64,000 nt of DNA from the NCBI GenBank assembly GCA_019057775.1, contig JAHLWT010000224.1, positions 1 to 64,000 on the forward strand. The letters run 5' to 3'. The translations under genes and the position numbers were made by a program. The stretch comes from Promethearchaeota archaeon (GTDB taxonomy: Archaea > Asgardarchaeota > Lokiarchaeia > Sigynarchaeales > SOKP01). The notes under the pieces were generated by a model. The model saw nothing but the letters and a program-made list of their open reading frames with translations, was not told the origin of the DNA and did no database searches. Positions within the stretch are counted from its first letter, which is position 1; the number at the start of each line of letters is the position of its first letter. Below are positions 43,762-52,981 of this stretch, piece by piece.

Positions 43762-44679
43762 TTAATCTAATGAGATTTTATGTTGTTCTTCTCTCAATTC
43801 CATAATAATAATATCATTAGTTCGTTTCCATAATTTCAATGAAATTATCCCTATAGAAATTAGGAGACTTGGATAAATTATTATTTCTAACAAAGAAGGA
43901 TTTGCATTATAGCCAAATAATGCCTTCAACAACGAACCAATTATTTCAAGCCATTCTGGAGTTGTTGGGTTACCGTCAGGAAATGATTCCGGTAAAATGT
44001 GTTTCAAATTCCATACTTCATTTATAATTGGATTGATAACACCAGCTTCGATAAATTCATGAATTCCATAAGTAATTAACCCTGCAGCAAATAAAATTAG
44101 TATAACATTAGTAACTTTAAAGAATTTTGATAAATCTATTGTCTTAACTCCATAATATATTAGCAATCCTATAAGTATTGAAATTCCTAAACCTATTACA
44201 GAACCGAGAATACTAATAAATGGGCTAATTGAGCCTATAGATGCAGTACCAGTGAGTAAAAGTACTAGTTCAATTCCCTCTCTGATAATTATAATAAAGG
44301 TCAGCATCGAAATTGAAAGTGCTTTCTGTCGTTCAATCGAAAATTCTACTTTTTCCTCCAAATGCTTACGCATTTTTGGCCCTTCTTTACTTACCCACAA
44401 AACTAAGGTAATAATAAAAATCCCCGATATTACAAATGTAGAGCCTTCAAAAACTTTCTCTAATATCCCTGTAAATCCTCCGAACAACATAGAAAAAATA
44501 GCAGCAAAGATTATGCTAGAAAAGATTGCTAATCCGGCTCCAAGATATACATGTTTATTATAAGATCGCTGTTTTGTTTTTTTTAAATATAATAATATAA
44601 TAACAACAACTAAAGTTGCTTCTAATCCTTCCCTAAATGCTAAGAAGATTGGAGTTATTAAATTTATATATGCAGTCAT
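43762..44679 (-). CDS. FTR1-family iron permease
   Basis: 305 residues, seven membrane helices. Two copies of the R-E-G-[LI]-E iron-permeation motif are present, REGLE (16-20) and REGIE (133-137). This family imports Fe in yeast and bacteria (EfeU). No EfeO/EfeB or multicopper oxidase is encoded nearby, so the electron or oxidant partner is unknown. It lies near the Fur/PerR-controlled stress genes, consistent with iron homeostasis. It precedes the MoxR/VWA genes on the same strand with an 82-bp gap. Confidence 0.92.
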   Translation of the reverse strand: MTAYINLITPIFLAFREGLEATLVVVIILLYLKKTKQRSYNKHVYLGAGLAIFSSIIFAAIFSMLFGGFTGILEKVFEGSTFVISGIFIITLVLWVSKEGPKMRKHLEEKVEFSIERQKALSISMLTFIIIIREGIELVLLLTGTASIGSISPFISILGSVIGLGISILIGLLIYYGVKTIDLSKFFKVTNVILILFAAGLITYGIHEFIEAGVINPIINEVWNLKHILPESFPDGNPTTPEWLEIIGSLLKALFGYNANPSLLEIIIYPSLLISIGIISLKLWKRTNDIIIMELREEQHKISLD

Positions 44680-45266
44680 AAATTTTTACCTCAATTGTTT
44701 CTATTATGTAATGTAAAATATTAATGAAATATAAATATTTTAGTTATACCAAATAAGCAAGAAAATTTCTTTAATAGTCTATATTTATATATTGAATTAG
44801 TGAATCTCTATCACCTAGTTTAAATTTATATTATTAGAACGATCAGAGGTTTAATATCCAAATAAGTAAAATCCTATGAAATGCTTTTTTAAATTAAATT
44901 TTAGCGCAGTAAATAGTGAATAATAAGCGAAAAAGAATTTTCAATCCTTCTTGATATGGAAGAATTTCAATTATTCCATCAGATTCCGTGAGGGAACTTA
45001 TTATTCACAGATCCTTTTAATTTAATCGGATTTGCGATTCCTACCTCATCTTAACAAATTATACATCTTATATATACAATGTTTCAATTTGAGACAAATT
45101 TTTGACCAGAGTTTAAAACTTAAACATTATATAAGTTGATTTAATATAAGTGTTTTTCTCCTCAATTGATACTTTATAATTTATAATCTAAAATATTTTA
45201 TCAGTTTTATCATCATAAATATAAGACATACATGTCTAATCATAAAAGGTAACGGAGGATGAAAAG
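44680..45266. other. 587-bp intergenic region with a moeA remnant
   Basis: The divergent region between FTR1 and OsmC genes. It contains a decayed copy of the moeA 3' end (separate entry) and AT-rich promoter sequence for the OsmC gene (for example TTTAATATAAG near 45140). No further gene was seen. Confidence 0.5.
44936..45040 (-). pseudogene. Remnant of the 3' end of a moeA gene
   Basis: Read on the minus strand, the segment gives ANPIKLKGS, and after a one-base shift SSLTESDGIIEILPYQEGLK, matching AKPVKLKGS and SSLTESDGIVEILPHQEGLK at the end of the intact moeA at 45805-47052. DNA identity is obvious over about 100 bases. It is separated from the intact gene by the OsmC gene. Confidence 0.85.
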
Positions 45267-45794
45267 ATGATAAATAGAATAAATATAGAAGTCTTTAATC
45301 AAACAATAGAAGATGTAAAAAATACGCCTTCGAATGCTATAAAAACTTTAAAAATTGAGGGTACATGGAGATTGGATTCAGACAGCGGTCCTCAATTTGA
45401 AACAAAATTAAAAACTGAAAACGCAGGAGAAATTCTTGTTCAATCGGATGAAACTATTATTTTGGGTGGTGGCGGTACTGCACCAAATCCAGTTCAATAC
45501 TGTATTGGGGGATTACTAGCATGTTTTTCTGCAACTTATGTGAAATGGGCTTCAATGGAAGGCCTTCTGCTAAATAGTTTTAAAATTATATGTACGGCTA
45601 ATATGGATCTATCAGCCGCTTTAGGCCTTTCTGATAATCCACCTTTAAGTAATTTACAAATAGAGTTGTTAGTTGAGAGCGCAGCTTCTATGGAAGACTT
45701 ACTAAGAATTAATGAAATCGCTAAAAAACGCTGTCCGGGATATTATTGCCTTACTCATGGAATTATCCCACAAATCGATATTAAAAGAAAATAA
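45267..45794 (+). CDS. OsmC/Ohr-family peroxide-reducing protein
   Basis: 175 residues with ribosome-binding site GGAGGATG before the ATG. The redox Cys pair of the family is in place: Cys86 in LLACFSATYVKW and Cys156 in IAKKRCPGY. The central GGGGTAPNPVQYCIGGLLAC is the usual helix start. Such proteins reduce organic hydroperoxides using thiols (lipoyl or other). Neighbouring catalase and Fur/PerR genes support an oxidative-stress role. Convergent with moeA, ending 10 bp away. It is bounded on its left by a broken copy of the moeA 3' end. Confidence 0.88.
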   Translation: MINRINIEVFNQTIEDVKNTPSNAIKTLKIEGTWRLDSDSGPQFETKLKTENAGEILVQSDETIILGGGGTAPNPVQYCIGGLLACFSATYVKWASMEGLLLNSFKIICTANMDLSAALGLSDNPPLSNLQIELLVESAASMEDLLRINEIAKKRCPGYYCLTHGIIPQIDIKRK

Positions 45795-45804
45795 AAAAAT
45801 GATT

Positions 45805-47052
45805 TTACTTTGGAAAAAGTTTCACGATAACTTTTTCCCCTTTTTTCAATCCTTCTTGATGCGGAAGAATTTCTACTATTCCGTCAGATTCCGTGAGGGA
45901 GCTTATTACTCCAGATCCTTTTAATTTGACAGGTTTTGCAACGATCTGATTGTCTGTAATATCAATTTTTACACGTAAATGATGAAGAAATCCTAAGCTT
46001 GAAACAGGTACGTCCTTTTTTATGTGAGCAATGACTTTTGTTCTTGGATCGAAGTTAATACAACCCAAAATCTTTTTAATTGTAGGACCAACAATTTGCA
46101 GAAAGCAGATATAAGCTGCCACTGGAGTGCCCGGCAGACAAAAAATTAACGTTTGGTTTAACAATCCTATTAAAACAGGTGATCCTGGTCTCATAGCTAT
46201 ACCATGGACAAGAACATCACCATATTCATGAATTATCTCAGGTAAGTAATCTTTTGTTCCTACAGAAGTTCCTCCGGTAAATATTATAACTTGTGAATCA
46301 TTATCTGATTCAATTAACTTTTTTTTTATTGCGTCTTTGTCGTCTTTTACTGTTTCTCCTCTCACTACAACCCCCCCATAAATCTTGACTAAATTAGAAA
46401 TCATAGGAGTATTTGAATTGTAGATCTTACCCGGTTCTATAACATTCCCGGGTTCAATCAATTCATCTCCCGAAGCAAAAACACTTACCTTGGGTTTAAT
46501 AGACACCTTAATCTTTACATATCCTAATGAAGAGAGAAGAGCTATATGTTCAGCTTTTAAGACTGTACCTTTATTTAAGATCTGGGTTCCCTGATCAATA
46601 TCTTCTCCTGCGTAAGATATATTTTTTCTAGGAGCCAATGCAGTATAGAGACTAATTTCGTCATTTTCTATTTCTGTGTCTTCTATTTTAATAACTGCAT
46701 TTGCTCCAATAGGAATAGGTGCTCCAGTAGAAATTCTAATGCCTTCACCTTTATTAAGCTTAAGAGTGGAAGATTCACCAATTTCAATTATTCCAACAAG
46801 TTGAATCACCTTTGGACTTTTTGTAGAAGCCCCAAATGAATCAGTTGATTTAATTGCATAGCCATCCATGGCAGATCGATCAAAAGGAGGAATATCCATT
46901 TCGCTAATAATATCAACAGCTAAAACTCGGTTTAACGCGTCCTTTATTTCAATTTCTTCGATTGGATTTAACTGGATGTGAGAAAAGAGTTTTTCGAGAG
47001 CGTCCTCTACTGAAGTTAATTTTGAGAATCCAATTTTTCTTAACTTTTCCAA
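45805..47052 (-). CDS. moeA: Molybdopterin molybdenumtransferase MoeA (copy 1)
   Basis: 415 residues with MoeA domains I-IV: PPFDRSAMDGYAI, GEDIDQGTQIL, the MPT-binding domain VFASGDELIEPGNVI to FTGGTSVGTKDYLPE, and the MoeA-C terminal domain. It inserts Mo or W into adenylylated pterin. The start is TTG at 47050-47052 with GAAGGA upstream. Copies of its first 30 codons and its last 35 codons lie as remnants at 49316-49405 and 44936-45040, so this gene and its neighbours osmC, fur and katA seem to have been placed into an older moeA locus. A second MoeA is at 50004-51230; archaea commonly have two, perhaps one for W and one for Mo. Confidence 0.93.
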   Translation of the reverse strand: MEKLRKIGFSKLTSVEDALEKLFSHIQLNPIEEIEIKDALNRVLAVDIISEMDIPPFDRSAMDGYAIKSTDSFGASTKSPKVIQLVGIIEIGESSTLKLNKGEGIRISTGAPIPIGANAVIKIEDTEIENDEISLYTALAPRKNISYAGEDIDQGTQILNKGTVLKAEHIALLSSLGYVKIKVSIKPKVSVFASGDELIEPGNVIEPGKIYNSNTPMISNLVKIYGGVVVRGETVKDDKDAIKKKLIESDNDSQVIIFTGGTSVGTKDYLPEIIHEYGDVLVHGIAMRPGSPVLIGLLNQTLIFCLPGTPVAAYICFLQIVGPTIKKILGCINFDPRTKVIAHIKKDVPVSSLGFLHHLRVKIDITDNQIVAKPVKLKGSGVISSLTESDGIVEILPHQEGLKKGEKVIVKLFPK

Positions 47053-47138
47053 GATCCTTCACTTAAGAGCGTATTAAAAAAAGTTTTTGAGATGTATTAA
47101 ATTTTTTTCTAATTTCAAATTGTTTTTGAAAAACAAGT

Positions 47139-47561
47139 TTATTTACAATCTTCACATTCATAATATATATCTATGCGTTGGCCTTTAGGTTTAACTCCTA
47201 TATCTGATATAATAACATTCCACATTTCTTTAACATTATCACACTTGTAATCAAGAATTTTTCCACATTCGGAACAGATCATATTAATATGGAGTTCCAT
47301 ATCTGAATCATACCTTATACTTCCTTCATTAAATCCTAGTTCTTGTATTAAACCTAATTCTTTTAGAAGATGTAATGTTTTATAGATCGTTCCTAAACTT
47401 ATCATGGGATATTGTTTCTTTAAATTTTGATATATTTGATCAGCTATAGGATGATCTTTTCGAGAAAGTATAAAATCACATATTGCTAAGCGTTGAGCGG
47501 TTACCTTATATCCATTTTCTCGAAAAATCGTAATTAAATTTTGAGTTTCCAATTGAATCAC
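47139..47561 (-). CDS. Fur-family regulator (PerR/Fur type)
   Basis: 140 residues. The winged-helix DNA-binding half has TAQRLAICDFILSRKDHPIADQIYQNLK and SLGTIYKTLHLLKELGLIQE; the dimer half has the structural zinc Cys pairs CSEC (96-99) and CEDC (136-139). Metal-sensing His91 lies just before. This set is the norm in PerR/Fur. Divergent from the catalase gene, whose promoter contains a 25-bp perfect palindrome, the likely operator. Regulation of katA and possibly of its own gene is inferred from that. Confidence 0.93.
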   Translation of the reverse strand: MIQLETQNLITIFRENGYKVTAQRLAICDFILSRKDHPIADQIYQNLKKQYPMISLGTIYKTLHLLKELGLIQELGFNEGSIRYDSDMELHINMICSECGKILDYKCDNVKEMWNVIISDIGVKPKGQRIDIYYECEDCK

Positions 47562-47661
47562 TGAGAATTCTTTACAATTATATGAATAATTATATGATTT
47601 AAAATGCTTTTAAAATGAAACATAAGATATATTAATAAAGGTTACTATTTGATATTGATTA

Positions 47662-47686
47662 TTATATAAGAATCATTCTTATATAA
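47662..47686. promoter_or_regulatory. 25-bp perfect palindrome, likely Fur/PerR operator
   Basis: TTATATAAGAAT, one central C, then ATTCTTATATAA: 12-bp arms, fully complementary, with the AATxATT centre of PerR/Fur boxes. It lies 60-85 bp before the catalase ATG and about 100 bp before the fur start, immediately upstream of a TATA-like GATATTTAAATTTT, where a bound repressor would block both divergent promoters. Confidence 0.8.
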
Positions 47687-47747
47687 GATATTTAAATTTT
47701 AAACTTTCTTGTAATAATTCTGACTAAACAAAAAAAGACGATTTGTA

Positions 47748-49223
47748 ATGAAAAAAAATGAGAAAAAAGAAATTAAAACATTAACGACTCAAGGAGGTGC
47801 TCCGGTACCAGATAATCAGAACTCTTTATCTGCTGGTGAGAGAGGACCGTTGCTTATGCAAGATGTACATTTATTTGAAAAAATGGCCCATTTTAATAGA
47901 GAACGCATACCTGAACGAGTAGTTCATGCAAAAGGAGCTGGAGCATACGGTACTTTTACTGTGACTAAAGATATTACAAAATATACTAAAGCAAAAATTT
48001 TCTCAGAAGTCGGGAAGAAAACAGAGCTTATAATTCGCTTTTCAACAGTGGCAGGTGAAAAAGGTTCAGCGGATACAGTTAGGGATGTGAGAGGTTTCGC
48101 TATTAAGTATTATACAGAAGAAGGCAATTGGGATTTAGTTGGTAATAATACTCCCGTATTTTTTATTAGAGATGCTCTAAAATTCAGCGATTTTATCCAT
48201 ACTCAAAAACGTATGCCACAAACAAACCTTCGATCCCAAACAATGTGGTGGGATTTCTGGTCGCTAGTTCCCGAATCTTTACATCAGGTAACTATTCTTT
48301 TCTCAGATCGTGGTATACCAAGAGGCTTTCCACACATGAATGGATATGGTAGTCATACCTATAGTTTCCTCAATGCAAATGATGAGCGTTTCTGGGTTAA
48401 ATTTCACTTCAAAACCATGCAAGGTATTAAAAACTTCACTCAAGAAGAAGCGGATGAAATAGCTGGTAAAGATCCAGATTGGGCAACCCGTGATCTTTTT
48501 GAGAGGATTGAAAAAGAAGATTTTCCAAAGTGGAAGTTTTCCGTACAGATCATGCCAGAAGTAGAAGCTGAGACTTATCGATGGAATCCGTTTGATTTGA
48601 CCAAAGTTTGGCCTCATAAAGACTATCCTTTAATTGAAGTGGGGATAATAGAGCTTAATCAGAATCCTTCTAATTATTTTGCAGAAATTGAACAAGTTGC
48701 CTTTGATCCTTCAAATAAGGTTCCAGGAATTTCTTTTTCACCAGATAAAATGCTACAAGCTAGGACTTTTTCTTATGCTGATGCGCATCGATATCGACTT
48801 GGCGTTAATTATGAAAGTTTACCTGTTAATAGACCAAAAGCCGCAGTAAATAATTATCATCGTGATGGTTACATGCGTTTTGATGGTAATAGTGGAAACT
48901 CGGTTATTTACGAACCAAATAGTTTTGGTGGACCTATACAAAATCCTGCCTTTAAGGAGCCACCCTTAAAAATTTCAGGTGATGCAGATGCATATGACCA
49001 GCCTACAACCGATGGTGATTTTGTTCAACCAGGCAATCTCTACAGATTGATGTCATCTGATGAGCAAGATCGTCTTAATAAAAATCTTGTTAATAGCTTA
49101 AAGACTGTACCTGAGTTCATTCAAGAAAGAATGGTTAAGCACTTTTTTAAAGCTGAATCAACTTGGGGAGAAAGAGTTGCGAAAGAATTAGGTTTAAAGA
49201 TTACACCAGAATTAGGCGCTTAA
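47748..49223 (+). CDS. katA: Heme catalase KatA (monofunctional)
   Basis: 491 residues, the length of small-subunit (clade 3) catalases. Distal His60 ([12 protein letters not shown]), Asn133 ([11 protein letters not shown]) and proximal heme ligand Tyr343 in [14 protein letters not shown] are present. Substrate-channel stretches ([35 protein letters not shown]) are canonical. Monofunctional catalases are patchy in archaea and often acquired from bacteria; the clean bacterial look fits transfer. It dismutates H2O2 and is divergent from the Fur/PerR gene with the palindromic operator between. Confidence 0.96.
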   Translation: MKKNEKKEIKTLTTQGGAPVPDNQNSLSAGERGPLLMQDVHLFEKMAHFNRERIPERVVHAKGAGAYGTFTVTKDITKYTKAKIFSEVGKKTELIIRFSTVAGEKGSADTVRDVRGFAIKYYTEEGNWDLVGNNTPVFFIRDALKFSDFIHTQKRMPQTNLRSQTMWWDFWSLVPESLHQVTILFSDRGIPRGFPHMNGYGSHTYSFLNANDERFWVKFHFKTMQGIKNFTQEEADEIAGKDPDWATRDLFERIEKEDFPKWKFSVQIMPEVEAETYRWNPFDLTKVWPHKDYPLIEVGIIELNQNPSNYFAEIEQVAFDPSNKVPGISFSPDKMLQARTFSYADAHRYRLGVNYESLPVNRPKAAVNNYHRDGYMRFDGNSGNSVIYEPNSFGGPIQNPAFKEPPLKISGDADAYDQPTTDGDFVQPGNLYRLMSSDEQDRLNKNLVNSLKTVPEFIQERMVKHFFKAESTWGERVAKELGLKITPELGA

Positions 49224-49315
49224 TGAAGAAATTATTTTTTAAATAACTAATTCATTCTTTTTTTTATCTATTACTAAGAAATTCATTGTAAACCATGGGA
49301 AAAATGTAACCTTGG

Positions 49316-49405
49316 TGAATTTAGTTGGATATGAGAAAATGCATTTTCTAAAGCATCTTCTAAGGGAGTTAATTTTGAGAATCCAATTTTTCTAAGTTTT
49401 TCCAA
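49316..49405 (-). pseudogene. Remnant of the 5' end of a moeA gene
   Basis: On the minus strand, TTG at 49403-49405 opens MEKLRKIGFSKLTPLEDALE and NAFSHIQLNS, nearly identical to the first 30 residues of moeA copy 1 (MEKLRKIGFSKLTSVEDALE, KLFSHIQLNP). After that the similarity ends abruptly. It lies 6 bp downstream of moaB, in the position expected for the next operon gene. Confidence 0.88.
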
Positions 49406-49411
49406 ATTCAA

Positions 49412-49981
49412 TCACTCTTCTTTGTTGATCATATAAAGTATATGTCCTATTTCGGGTAAAATTAAAGCAGTTAAAGCTAATTTTACTGCTTTTGGAGAGC
49501 CAGGGAGCAAAAAAACAACCTTACTTTTCTTTTTACTTCTTAAAATACCAGCGACAGCTCTTGATAACATAGCTGATGAACCTATTTCATTATATGAGAG
49601 ATTTCTGAAGATTTCACCAAAACCACTAAATATTTTCTCGAGCCGGGGCTCTATAGTTTCAAAAGTTATATCCTTCAAGGTTAAACCTGTTCCACCACTA
49701 AAGATTATTGCATCAACTACCTCATCTTTCATTAATTTTGTTAAAATATTATTCAACTGGTCTTCTGAATCAGGAATGATTTCAGTAGATATTAAATTAA
49801 TTGAAGTTTCTTTATTTAATACTCGTTTCACCAAAGGAATGGTTTTATCCGAGCTTTCTTTTTCAGATTTAAGTTCCTCATAACGACTAGTACTTACAAC
49901 AACTAGAGCAATATTAATTTCTTTTGGAGCTTTGCTTTTATGCCCCTCATGAACTTCCACTTCTTTTTTCATATTAACCAC
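49412..49981 (-). CDS. moaB: Molybdopterin adenylyltransferase-type protein MoaB/MogA
   Basis: 189 residues. Conserved pieces are NIALVVVSTSRYEEL at the start, DAIIFSGGTGLTLKDITFET, SYNEIGSSAMLSRAVAGI and KVVFLLPGSPKAVKLAL, the full MoCF-biosynthesis fold. It adenylylates molybdopterin before metal insertion by MoeA. In the operon it follows moeA copy 2 by 22 bp, and the next gene in line is now only a moeA remnant. The N-terminal extension (about 20 residues with Glu/His/Lys) is a little longer than usual. Confidence 0.92.
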   Translation of the reverse strand: MVNMKKEVEVHEGHKSKAPKEINIALVVVSTSRYEELKSEKESSDKTIPLVKRVLNKETSINLISTEIIPDSEDQLNNILTKLMKDEVVDAIIFSGGTGLTLKDITFETIEPRLEKIFSGFGEIFRNLSYNEIGSSAMLSRAVAGILRSKKKSKVVFLLPGSPKAVKLALTALILPEIGHILYMINKEE

Positions 49982-50003
49982 TGTATTTTTAATATCGAAT
50001 AGT

Positions 50004-51230
50004 TTAGAAGAAATATATTGTTCTTTTATCTCCTTTTTCTATTATTGATTCCAACTCATCAATTTCAATATAACCATCTGCATAAAACATAGTGCTTATA
50101 GCTTCTGATCCTGTTTTAATGGGGTATATTTTATTGACTCCATTGTCTTCTTTTAATTTTACCGCTTTAAATTCATGGCGCCCAACGGTGCTATATATCC
50201 TTTCACCAATTTCCATCTTTTTTGAGAATTTCTCTCTTAACGGAAATCCCGAAATTTTCCTCAAAAAATTATCGATAAATACGTAGAAGCAACTTAAAGC
50301 AGAAGTAGGATAACCGGGTAATACGAATATTAATTTTTGTTTCTTTTTTGCAAAAATTATTGGTTTACCGGGCTTAATTTTTACTCCGTGTATTAAGATA
50401 TCTAGATCTTTGTATTCATCTAAAATTAGGGGAGCTAAATCTCCTTGACCTTTAGACGTCCCTCCAGATAATATAACAATATCACTACTTTCTAAAGCGC
50501 GATCAATGGCATTTTTTAATTCATTATAGTTATCCTTAATCACACCCAGAAATTTAACTAGAACACCTGAATTTTCTATAGCTTGCTTTAGTACAATAGA
50601 ATTTATATCATATATTTTGCCAATTTCTAATTCTTGGATGTCTTGACTAACAAGCTCATTTCCCGTACTCATTAAGGATATCAACGGTCGTCTATATACC
50701 AATAGTTCTTTTATTCCACAAGATGACATAATTCCCATAGTAGCTAAATCAACCAACGAATCTTTTTCTATAATTCGAGTATCCTTTATTATATCATGAC
50801 CAATCTCTATAATATGAGTTCCAGGAGTAACGGCTTTAGATATTAATATTTTATTCTCCTTTTTTTCAGTGAATTCAACCATTACAACTCCATTTGCATT
50901 TTCAGGTACGGCTGCTCCCGTAGCTACGTAAGAACATTTTCCTCTCTTCAACCTTTTTTGAGGTGCTACTCCTGCTGGTATTGATTCTAGCAATTCAAGC
51001 TCGATTAGGTTATCTTCTTCCGCGCCAAAGGTATCTTCTGCAATTACAGCATATCCATCCATCCTTGATTTCCGAAAGTGTGGAACATCTATACTGCTCG
51101 TAATGTCTCGAGAAAGGGTTCTATTAAAGCTCTCTTCGATCCTAACTAGTTCTTCTTCAAAAATTAATTTTGGAATTGATTCAAGAATGGCTTTAAATTC
51201 TGCTACACTTATAGTTTTTAGAAATTTCAT
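50004..51230 (-). CDS. moeA: Molybdopterin molybdenumtransferase MoeA (copy 2)
   Basis: 408 residues. Domains are recognisable: SRMDGYAVIAEDTFG, IGHDIIKDTRIIEKDSLV, LMSTGNELVSQDI, VILSGGTSKGQGDLAP and KLIFVLPGYPTSALSCFYVF, then the C-terminal domain. It is clearly diverged from copy 1 at 45805-47052 and lies in the tungstate operon between moaE and moaB. Having two MoeA paralogues in one region fits specialised insertion of W and Mo, known in other archaea; the split here is inference. Confidence 0.93.
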   Translation of the reverse strand: MKFLKTISVAEFKAILESIPKLIFEEELVRIEESFNRTLSRDITSSIDVPHFRKSRMDGYAVIAEDTFGAEEDNLIELELLESIPAGVAPQKRLKRGKCSYVATGAAVPENANGVVMVEFTEKKENKILISKAVTPGTHIIEIGHDIIKDTRIIEKDSLVDLATMGIMSSCGIKELLVYRRPLISLMSTGNELVSQDIQELEIGKIYDINSIVLKQAIENSGVLVKFLGVIKDNYNELKNAIDRALESSDIVILSGGTSKGQGDLAPLILDEYKDLDILIHGVKIKPGKPIIFAKKKQKLIFVLPGYPTSALSCFYVFIDNFLRKISGFPLREKFSKKMEIGERIYSTVGRHEFKAVKLKEDNGVNKIYPIKTGSEAISTMFYADGYIEIDELESIIEKGDKRTIYFF

Positions 51231-51302
51231 AATTGAATCAATTATTTTTAATCTTATTTTTCAATAGTTAAAATTTATTATTTAATCTTCAATAGACCAT
51301 TT

Positions 51303-51752
51303 CTAATGAATCCATTCAGAGGATCCATTTTCATAATTTTCTCGTTTCCAGACAGCAATTTCTTTTTTATACATCTCAACAGCCTTACTAATTACATTAA
51401 ATCCTTCTTTCCTGTGTGCTGAGGCCACAACCACATAAACTAAATCATCAGTAAGATCAAAGTCTCCTTTTAAATGGACGATTTTTACATCAATTATCCC
51501 TTCTTCCTGTTTTAATCTATTACAAATTCTAATAATACTATCATTTGCCAAATCATCGTAAGCATCTATTTTCATACTATCTACTAGTTTACCATTAAGG
51601 GAACTTTCTCTTACAATTCCGGTGAATGTATGGATAGATCCCGCTTTCTTTATGTTGGAGTTATCCTTTACAGAATTTACTATTTGCTCTAAAGTTATTT
51701 CCCCTTTCTTATAAATACCAGATATATTACGAGTTTTATTACTTGTACTCAT
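51303..51752 (-). CDS. moaE: Molybdopterin synthase large subunit MoaE
   Basis: 149 residues. The family pattern GAIHTFTGIVR appears as GSIHTFTGIVRESS; MKIDAYDDLANDSI, DLTDDLVYVVVASAHRKEGF and WKRENYENGSSEW near the end give the catalytic Lys-containing C-terminal motif. With MoaD (gene 5 bp upstream) it converts cPMP to molybdopterin. The N-terminal 10-20 residues are longer than in bacterial MoaE. Confidence 0.92.
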   Translation of the reverse strand: MSTSNKTRNISGIYKKGEITLEQIVNSVKDNSNIKKAGSIHTFTGIVRESSLNGKLVDSMKIDAYDDLANDSIIRICNRLKQEEGIIDVKIVHLKGDFDLTDDLVYVVVASAHRKEGFNVISKAVEMYKKEIAVWKRENYENGSSEWIH

Positions 51753-51757
51753 TTTAA

Positions 51758-52036
51758 CTAGCCACCTGACACAGGTAATAGAAAAGCGATCGTATCTCCA
51801 TTATTCAAATGAATTTGAGAAGGATCTATCTGATGAATTGCTTGATTATTAATTATTACTGAAATTAAATTATTGATTTTCTGAGACTCTTCATTCCAAA
51901 TTAAATCGTGAAGAGATTTGTATTTTTCAAATAACACATGTAATAAATCTCCCATGTTTTGAGAAACTTCAAATTTCTCTCTCTCTTTACCTGTAATATC
52001 CTTAATTTCAGCAAAATAAAGAATTTCAACAATCAT
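51758..52036 (-). CDS. moaD: Molybdopterin synthase sulfur carrier MoaD
   Basis: 92 residues, ubiquitin-like fold, ending with the required C-terminal Gly-Gly (LPVSGG), the site of thiocarboxylation. The start MIVEILYFAEIKDITGKE is the family's first strand. It is followed by MoaE 5 bp downstream and preceded by moaA. Position and GG ending exclude a different ThiS-like use fairly well. Confidence 0.92.
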   Translation of the reverse strand: MIVEILYFAEIKDITGKEREKFEVSQNMGDLLHVLFEKYKSLHDLIWNEESQKINNLISVIINNQAIHQIDPSQIHLNNGDTIAFLLPVSGG

Positions 52037-52051
52037 TTTTATCTTATCGAT

Positions 52052-52972
52052 TTAATAATAGGGCTCTCGTGAATTAACTACATGCTTTACTAATTTTTCA
52101 TATTTTGATAGTGAATAATGATTTTGGAGAGCTTCTTTAACATTTCTTCCAAGATCCGATTTGTATAAACATCCAAAAAGATTTCCGTCACATCCGACTC
52201 TCAATTTTGAACAGCCTAAGCAAAATTCATGACTTGGTGATATTGTCTCTATTACGGTTTCATTTTGTAATGTAAAAACTTTACGATTCTGCATACTTCC
52301 TCTAATTATAGTTTTTTTGGCTCTGGATTCGAGATTCTTAATAATCGGCTTAATATCTACATGATAATTCTTATAAAAATCACCATTTCCCCCTATAACA
52401 TCTGAAACTTCATGTAACTCAATTAGTTGTAAAACAAATCCATTATTTCCACAAAAATTGATCATATCCTCTAATTCACTATCATTAATCCCCTTCATTA
52501 ACACAAAATTCAACTTAATTGGTGTAAAACCAACCTCTTTTGCCTTTTGTAATCCCTTTAATACTTTATCTAAGGTTCTTGAACCATATATTTTTTCATA
52601 CATTCTAGGATCGAGTGATCCTAACGAAACATTTATGCGATTTAATCCCGCATTGTATAATGCTTCTGATTTTTCAAATAAGAGGAGCCCATTGGTTGTC
52701 ATAGAAATATCTTTATATAAATGTAACTCAGACACATTTCTAATGATATCTACGATTTGTTCTCGACATAATGGCTCTCCACCAGTGAATTTAATTTTAC
52801 TAACTTTGAGAATTTCTGCTAATATCTTACACAATTTAGTAATCTCATCAACAGTTAACTCCGAAGTCTTCGGAATAAATCCTTCATTATCACAAAAGAT
52901 GCAATTATAATTACACTTTGATGTAATTGAAAACCGAATGTGTTTTATTTCTCGATTACATTTATCTTTCAT
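52052..52972 (-). CDS. moaA: GTP 3',8-cyclase MoaA (radical SAM)
   Basis: 306 residues. Radical SAM cluster motif CNYNCIFC (Cys20, Cys24, Cys27), GGEPLCRE, and the second cluster Cys251, Cys254 and Cys268 (C-x2-C-x13-C) that binds GTP. It makes the first intermediate of molybdopterin, with MoaC (9 bp upstream) as partner. The usual C-terminal Gly-Gly tail for arginine activation is absent (ends EPYY), as in many archaeal versions. Confidence 0.95.
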   Translation of the reverse strand: MKDKCNREIKHIRFSITSKCNYNCIFCDNEGFIPKTSELTVDEITKLCKILAEILKVSKIKFTGGEPLCREQIVDIIRNVSELHLYKDISMTTNGLLLFEKSEALYNAGLNRINVSLGSLDPRMYEKIYGSRTLDKVLKGLQKAKEVGFTPIKLNFVLMKGINDSELEDMINFCGNNGFVLQLIELHEVSDVIGGNGDFYKNYHVDIKPIIKNLESRAKKTIIRGSMQNRKVFTLQNETVIETISPSHEFCLGCSKLRVGCDGNLFGCLYKSDLGRNVKEALQNHYSLSKYEKLVKHVVNSREPYY

Positions 52973-52981
52973 GTTATAAAC

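Noticed and set aside
52458..52910. 150-codon plus-strand frame opposite moaA
   Set aside because: Antisense shadow; moaA carries both iron-sulfur cluster motifs on the other strand.
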